Shown: piece after piece, positions 25,416 to 28,911 of the stretch
How positions within the stretch are numbered: position 1 is the first letter of the stretch
Layout of the letters: each line of letters opens with the position of its first letter
Virus record (IMG/VR): IMGVR_UViG_3300042453_005958
Coordinates: 1-28,911 of that record
From: a virus
Strand: one strand, 5' to 3'
Length of the DNA stretch: 28,911 nt
Notes under the pieces: generated by a model
Seen by the model: the letters and a program-made list of their open reading frames with translations, nothing else
What the model was told of the DNA's origin: nothing
Databases searched by the model: none
Position numbers and translations under genes: made by a program

Positions 25416-26335
25416 AAAACTTGCTCCAAAAATTCAAGATAACTAAAAAGTGTTTTGTTCATATCAACACTGCAGTCTGACAAATCAATACTAGGGAGTT
25501 TTTTATCTATTTGTGTTACATCGATGTCAGGTGGAAAATCATAATTCACAAGTTCGTAGTTGTATTCTTGTTTTTCTTTTAAACAGATTCCAAATTTTCC
25601 AACAAGCTCTTTAGTACCACCTTGCTCAGAGCAAATAACTGGTGTTCCTTGTGACAAAGACTCTACGACAGTGTTTGGACAGTGGTCTAACCACGCCAAA
25701 TGCAACATCCAATTTGCAGCAGAAAAAACTTCTAAACAGACTTCATGGGGTTGTGGACCAGTATAAAATACGTGAGGATCAGCAACCTGTGTGGGATTAG
25801 AACCCATCACAATCAATGCAGCTGAGTTATAAAACTGTCTTAAATGTTTATATAGCTTTATGTTGTCTATCAATCTTTTTTGAGGATGCCAATTAGCTGA
25901 ACAAACAAATAACATCTCATATTGTTGTCTAATTTGTTCTAGTGCTGGAATTGTGAATTTTCTTATAGGGTTTGTGTTGATTCCATTCCTTATAACAGTA
26001 CCATTTCTTGGATTTCCCCACCATTTAGTGGTCATACCCTTGTCAAATTCAGATTGCCAAATGATGCCATCAGCAACTTGATAAAGTTTTTTTATGCTAA
26101 CATTCTTAGTTTCAAATTCATTTGGAGAAAACCAAATTCCATCAAGTCGTTGGACAACTTTCTTTGCCAAGGGTCTACCACTAGGTTCAATAAAAACCAA
26201 TGAAACGTCAGAATTTCTTCCATTGTTTAACTCAACTTCATGTCCTGATTCAATCAAACTCATTGCAATTCTTTTTGCAAAAGAATTAGGTCCTGAGCTA
26301 GACCTCATATCAACATTGTCAAGATGAATTTTCAT
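25412..26335 (-). CDS. Glycosyltransferase, GT4-type
   Basis: A 307-aa GT-B protein. The N-terminus MKIHLDNVDMRSSSGPNSFA contains the acceptor-side SGPNSF loop common in GT4 enzymes. GIWFSPNEFE marks the end of the first domain. FVCSANWHPQKRLIDNIKLY at about 145-164 holds the K/R phosphate contacts. CPNTVVESLSQGTPVICSEQ at about 223-242 is the donor-binding helix with its conserved Glu. The first Glu of E-x7-E is replaced (DHCPNTVVE), a common variant. Both gene borders are four-base ATGA overlaps. Donor and acceptor are not predictable. Confidence 0.85.
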   Translation of the reverse strand: MKIHLDNVDMRSSSGPNSFAKRIAMSLIESGHEVELNNGRNSDVSLVFIEPSGRPLAKKVVQRLDGIWFSPNEFETKNVSIKKLYQVADGIIWQSEFDKGMTTKWWGNPRNGTVIRNGINTNPIRKFTIPALEQIRQQYEMLFVCSANWHPQKRLIDNIKLYKHLRQFYNSAALIVMGSNPTQVADPHVFYTGPQPHEVCLEVFSAANWMLHLAWLDHCPNTVVESLSQGTPVICSEQGGTKELVGKFGICLKEKQEYNYELVNYDFPPDIDVTQIDKKLPSIDLSDCSVDMNKTLFSYLEFLEQVL

Positions 26336-26694
26336 GACCTGAGCTTAACTTCAGCAATAAGCGGAACAGCAAAAGGCGTTCCATTCATCATAACAGCCAT
26401 TAATGCCAACTCTTTTGTTTCTATATTTTCTAATTTAGCTCTTTGTGTAAAGATGCTTGGATCTAATTCTTCATTTGAATTGATCGTTATTGAATCATAA
26501 TACATTTGCGAAAGAAGATTGACTGATTCATTACACAAGGGAACACTAGATTGTTTCACTACTTCAGAAAGAGTAAAAAAAATATCACTATAAATTTCAA
26601 TGCAAGCCTGTTTATCTAGCTTTTGTCCTTTTCTTCTTCCTAATCTTTCTGTCAAAAGTTTGCTTATTGAATCATGGAAATTTTGCTTTTTCAT
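26332..26694 (-). CDS. Small orphan protein inside the glycosyltransferase run
   Basis: I do not recognise this 120-aa protein. The N-terminal half (about 4-45) looks like two helices, with a basic stretch LGRRKGQKLDKQACIEIYSD, then FFTLSEVVKQ. The C-terminal half is mixed, ending in a hydrophobic LALMAVMMNGTPFAVPLIAE. There is no signal peptide and no clear membrane segment. It is locked between a GT2 and a GT4 by four-base ATGA overlaps on both sides, so it is translated together with them. It could be a regulator, a small partner of a transferase or an unrelated phage protein. The first half is loosely like the start of HU/IHF proteins, but no arm motif follows. Confidence 0.72.
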   Translation of the reverse strand: MKKQNFHDSISKLLTERLGRRKGQKLDKQACIEIYSDIFFTLSEVVKQSSVPLCNESVNLLSQMYYDSITINSNEELDPSIFTQRAKLENIETKELALMAVMMNGTPFAVPLIAEVKLRS

Positions 26695-27431
26695 TTTACA
26701 TAGCCTCTTTTTCTCAAGAAAAATGCTTCATCTCTTTGAAAGGCTGCATCATCGCTTTGATATGTTTCAGGAACATCTTTTATTGTATAGTGATACATTG
26801 CACGCGGCAAAAAAAGCTTAGACTTAGCATTGTGCAAAATTGGTAAATAAATGGCCTGATCACCGGCTCTTTTAATATACTTGCCATCTTCTCCTCTAAA
26901 ATTATCATCTTTTACTTCATTGATCAAATTTTTTCTAAATGTTTTAAGATGACTAGAAACCCAAGCATAAGAATAAACATCAGCATCGGGAGGAAGAGGA
27001 CCACTTATATTTTTATCTGAAAAACTCCAGCGATGTGCTGTCCAAAGAGCATCGCAAGAGAGTTGTTCATATGCAGAATTTATAATGGCAAGTGCATCAA
27101 GATCTATCAGCCAATCATCTGCATCTATTCTACAAACAATGTCTTCATCTTGACATTTAGAAATTCCTAAAAGAACATTGGCAACTTCCCATTTTTTTTC
27201 ATCATTCCAAATGACATCAATTTTTTCTTTATATCTTCCATTAAGCATTGTAGAAAAATCTTTAAGTATATTTTTGCATTTTTCTATGTGAAGATTGGAA
27301 GAAACATCATCAACTAAAATTAGTTTCCAATTTTCATATGATTGTCCACAAATAGAATGAAGCATCTGAGGCAAAGTCTCAGATGCATTGTACATGGGCG
27401 CAACAAAAACAAATCTATTATTATTTGACAT
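26691..27431 (-). CDS. Glycosyltransferase, GT2-type
   Basis: A 246-aa GT-A protein. FVFVAPMYNASETLPQMLHS at about 8-27 is the classical GT2 opening (P.YNa...l...l.Si). WKLILVDDVSSN follows at about 36-47. DIVCRIDADDWLID at about 94-107 carries the DADD metal motif. RGEDGKYIKRAGDQAIYLPI at about 178-197 would include the catalytic-base region. The start overlaps the dehydratase gene by 11 bp, and the stop overlaps the orphan by four. It is one of the better conserved transferases of the cluster. The sugar is unknown, but adjacency to the 4,6-dehydratase makes a 6-deoxyhexose donor plausible. Confidence 0.88.
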   Translation of the reverse strand: MSNNNRFVFVAPMYNASETLPQMLHSICGQSYENWKLILVDDVSSNLHIEKCKNILKDFSTMLNGRYKEKIDVIWNDEKKWEVANVLLGISKCQDEDIVCRIDADDWLIDLDALAIINSAYEQLSCDALWTAHRWSFSDKNISGPLPPDADVYSYAWVSSHLKTFRKNLINEVKDDNFRGEDGKYIKRAGDQAIYLPILHNAKSKLFLPRAMYHYTIKDVPETYQSDDAAFQRDEAFFLRKRGYVK

Positions 27432-28353
27432 ACGAGATAATTGTTTTTTCTAAACCATCATAAAATTTAGTATATTGAAAATCAAAGTTTGATTTTAGCT
27501 TGTCTGTAGATATCCAGTATTTTTTATCATGACCGGGTCTGTCTTTTACGTGCTGTATTACATCTTCTATGCTTATTTTTTCATTTAAAATTTTATTGAA
27601 TATTTGCAAAATTAATTTTGCAGTTTCTAAATTTGTATAAGAATTGCCAGAACTAATGTTATAAACAGAATTCCAATCTGTTCTTTCTGAAACAAGCAAT
27701 TTTCTTATACAAGAAACTGTATCTACTGCATACGTCCATTCTCTTTCTTGATTTCCCAGCCCATAAAGAGGAAACTTTTTTTGATTTTTTATGCAATCTA
27801 TTAATTTTGGAATAAATTTTTCTTGATGTTGTCTTGGTCCATAGTTGTTCGAAGGACGAATAATCAAGTATTTTAAGTTATGTGTATTCTGATAAGCTTG
27901 TACCAATAAATCACTAGCAGCCTTTGTTGCAGAATAAGGGTTTTTAGGATCCAGCTTATCTTCTTCAAAATAGGGTTTTTTATCAGCTGGGCCGTATACT
28001 TCATCTGTAGAAATATGACAAAGCTTTACACCTGTAGCTTTACAAGCATCTAAAACAGATGAAACGCCTTCAACATTAGATTGAATAAATTCTTTGCTGG
28101 AATTTATTGAATTATCAACATGTGTTTCTGCTGCAAAGTTTATCAAAACGTCGGGATTGAAATTTTTAATTTCAGCAATCAAACGTTCATTTTCACGAAT
28201 GTCCATTTGGACAAAATTAGAAATATGAAGCAGATCTTTTTTACTAGCATATGTCAGCTTATCAATATTTAAAACCTCATCATTACATGAGGTAAAGTGT
28301 TGAACTGCATGACCCCCTATGAATCCTGCACCACCAGTAATGATAACCTTCAT
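27421..28353 (-). CDS. Nucleotide-sugar 4,6-dehydratase (RmlB/UDP-glucose dehydratase type)
   Basis: An extended SDR of about 310 aa. It has GGAGFIG at 7-13, AAETHVDNS at 74-82, and STDEVYG at 115-121, whose Thr-Asp-Glu triad is diagnostic of 4,6-dehydratases. NPYSATKAASDLL at 138-150 holds catalytic Y140 and K144, and NNYGPRQHQEKFIPKLI is also present. It would convert dTDP- or UDP-glucose to the 4-keto-6-deoxy sugar. RPGHDKKYWISTDKL near the end is the usual 'RPGHDrRYaiD' segment. I chose ATG 28353, which forms an ATGA overlap with the preceding gene; a TTG 10 codons upstream is unlikely. The upstream partner is a UER/RmlD-like reductase, so together they would make a rhamnose-type donor. 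Whether UDP or dTDP is the carrier is not clear. Confidence 0.9.
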   Translation of the reverse strand: MKVIITGGAGFIGGHAVQHFTSCNDEVLNIDKLTYASKKDLLHISNFVQMDIRENERLIAEIKNFNPDVLINFAAETHVDNSINSSKEFIQSNVEGVSSVLDACKATGVKLCHISTDEVYGPADKKPYFEEDKLDPKNPYSATKAASDLLVQAYQNTHNLKYLIIRPSNNYGPRQHQEKFIPKLIDCIKNQKKFPLYGLGNQEREWTYAVDTVSCIRKLLVSERTDWNSVYNISSGNSYTNLETAKLILQIFNKILNEKISIEDVIQHVKDRPGHDKKYWISTDKLKSNFDFQYTKFYDGLEKTIISYVK

Positions 28354-28911
28354 ATATTTTTTCCGTAATTTTCTAGACACCAATCAAGGGCATCAGAAGA
28401 GCTTCTAATTGCAAACCCAGTTGACAACAGCTTTTTATTGCTCAAAAGGGTGTTGACTCTTTTTACTTTTAGCTTTTTCAAATAATCTTGATAAGATATT
28501 TTTGTTACTTTTAGATTAGGAGCAATAGTATTCTTAACTTTTAGAGCAATTTCAAAAGGACTTATCCACCCTGTGTTGACAACATTATAAATTCCATAAT
28601 GTTGCTTAGAGCATAAATAATCTATTGCATTTTTCAAATCTTCTATACACGTAATTGAATTTTTTGCATCTATGAACGTTGCTTCATCAAGAAGAGAAAA
28701 CTTGGTCAACATGTTAGTTGCATTTGGAATAGGAGAAATTAATTGCCTTGGACGTATAATAGTTGTTTTATCATATTGAAATTTATGCAAAAAATCATCA
28801 GCATCAGCTTTAGTTTTTGCATACCAGCATGCTGGTGTTGGTGTGTCAGATTCTTCAAAGATATTTTCAGAATCCATTCCGTCAAAGATACATCCACTAC
28901 TAATATGCACT
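28350..28911 (-). CDS. 4-keto-sugar epimerase/reductase, UER/RmlD-like, C-terminal part
   Basis: The frame is open to the right edge; about 187 residues of the C-terminal part are present. The visible GTG at 28910 encodes an internal Val, not a start. Motifs are HISSGCIFDG, FEESDTPTPACWYAKTKADA (a YxxxK with Tyr and Lys), RPRQLISPIPNATNMLTKF and GIYNVVNTGWISPFEIA. The GCIF, EESDTP and GIYN.vN.G segments are closer, by memory, to the reductase/epimerase half of plant UDP-rhamnose synthase and its giant-virus relatives than to bacterial RmlD, which usually reads sTDYVFDG. It would convert the 4-keto-6-deoxy product of the next gene to an L-rhamnose-type sugar. The N-terminal NAD-binding part lies outside the window, so the subfamily is not settled. 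Confidence 0.75.
   Translation of the reverse strand, partial: VHISSGCIFDGMDSENIFEESDTPTPACWYAKTKADADDFLHKFQYDKTTIIRPRQLISPIPNATNMLTKFSLLDEATFIDAKNSITCIEDLKNAIDYLCSKQHYGIYNVVNTGWISPFEIALKVKNTIAPNLKVTKISYQDYLKKLKVKRVNTLLSNKKLLSTGFAIRSSSDALDWCLENYGKNI

Noticed and set aside
26332-26694. HU/IHF-like DNA-binding protein
   Set aside because: Only a loose resemblance in the first helices; the beta-arm and the GFG core motif of HU proteins are missing.
28354-28383. TTG start ten codons upstream of the dehydratase ATG
   Set aside because: The ATG at 28353 forms an ATGA overlap and begins exactly at the family N-terminus (MKVIITGG).
9807-28911. Bacterial O-antigen or capsule cluster on a host chromosome
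   Set aside because: The genes run without a break into a phage late sigma factor and baseplate genes; no Wzx, Wzy or other export genes are present.
1-28911. tRNA genes, CRISPR arrays, insertion sequences, attachment sites
   Set aside because: All gaps are under about 90 bp and none contains a cloverleaf, repeat-spacer pattern, transposase or terminal inverted repeats that I could see.

Overview
The window looks like part of the genome of a contractile-tailed (myovirus) phage, distantly T4-like. It is AT-rich, and all 30 genes lie on the minus strand with almost no space between them, so transcription reads from high to low coordinates. The T4-like assignment rests on a gp6/gp47-type baseplate wedge protein, a gp25-family baseplate protein, a gp5-like spike with an OB-fold segment and beta-rich C-terminus, a large hub protein with a papain-fold (NlpC/P60 or CHAP-like) hydrolase segment, and a gp55-like late sigma factor. 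The host cannot be named from sequence alone. An aquatic bacterium is a reasonable guess from the overall style (inference).

Region 1, about 28911 to 9807 (first transcribed), is a glycan-synthesis island of roughly 19 kb. It holds nucleotide-sugar enzymes: a UER/RmlD-like reductase cut by the window edge, a 4,6-dehydratase (RmlB type), a GDP-mannose 3,5-epimerase-like protein very close in motif order to the plant enzymes, a CDP-paratose 2-epimerase-like SDR, and a short UDP-glucose-dehydrogenase-like protein. About twelve glycosyltransferases of GT2, GT4, CgeB-like and unclassified GT-A types, a NodU/TobZ-type O-carbamoyltransferase and a small class I methyltransferase complete it. Many genes join through ATGA stop/start overlaps, which suggests translational coupling of a long polycistronic message. 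One 120-aa orphan and one Fe-S-type PD-(D/E)XK nuclease are embedded in it.

Region 2, 9810 to 8379, carries a small membrane protein, a gp55-like late sigma factor with an extended C-terminus, and a helical orphan.

Region 3, 8379 to 1, is the virion/baseplate block: spike, hub hydrolase, gp25, gp6, a protein with a DNRLRE-like beta-sandwich, and the start of a LamG-like protein that runs off the left edge.

Taken together, the island appears able to make activated deoxy-, 6-carboxy- or epimerised sugars, polymerise them with many transferases, and decorate the product with carbamoyl and possibly methyl groups. Because it runs directly into late structural genes, the simplest hypothesis is glycosylation of the virion. 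Remodelling of the host surface or modification of DNA are alternatives. No tRNA, rRNA, CRISPR, IS element or clear terminator was seen, and no non-coding gap exceeds about 90 bp.
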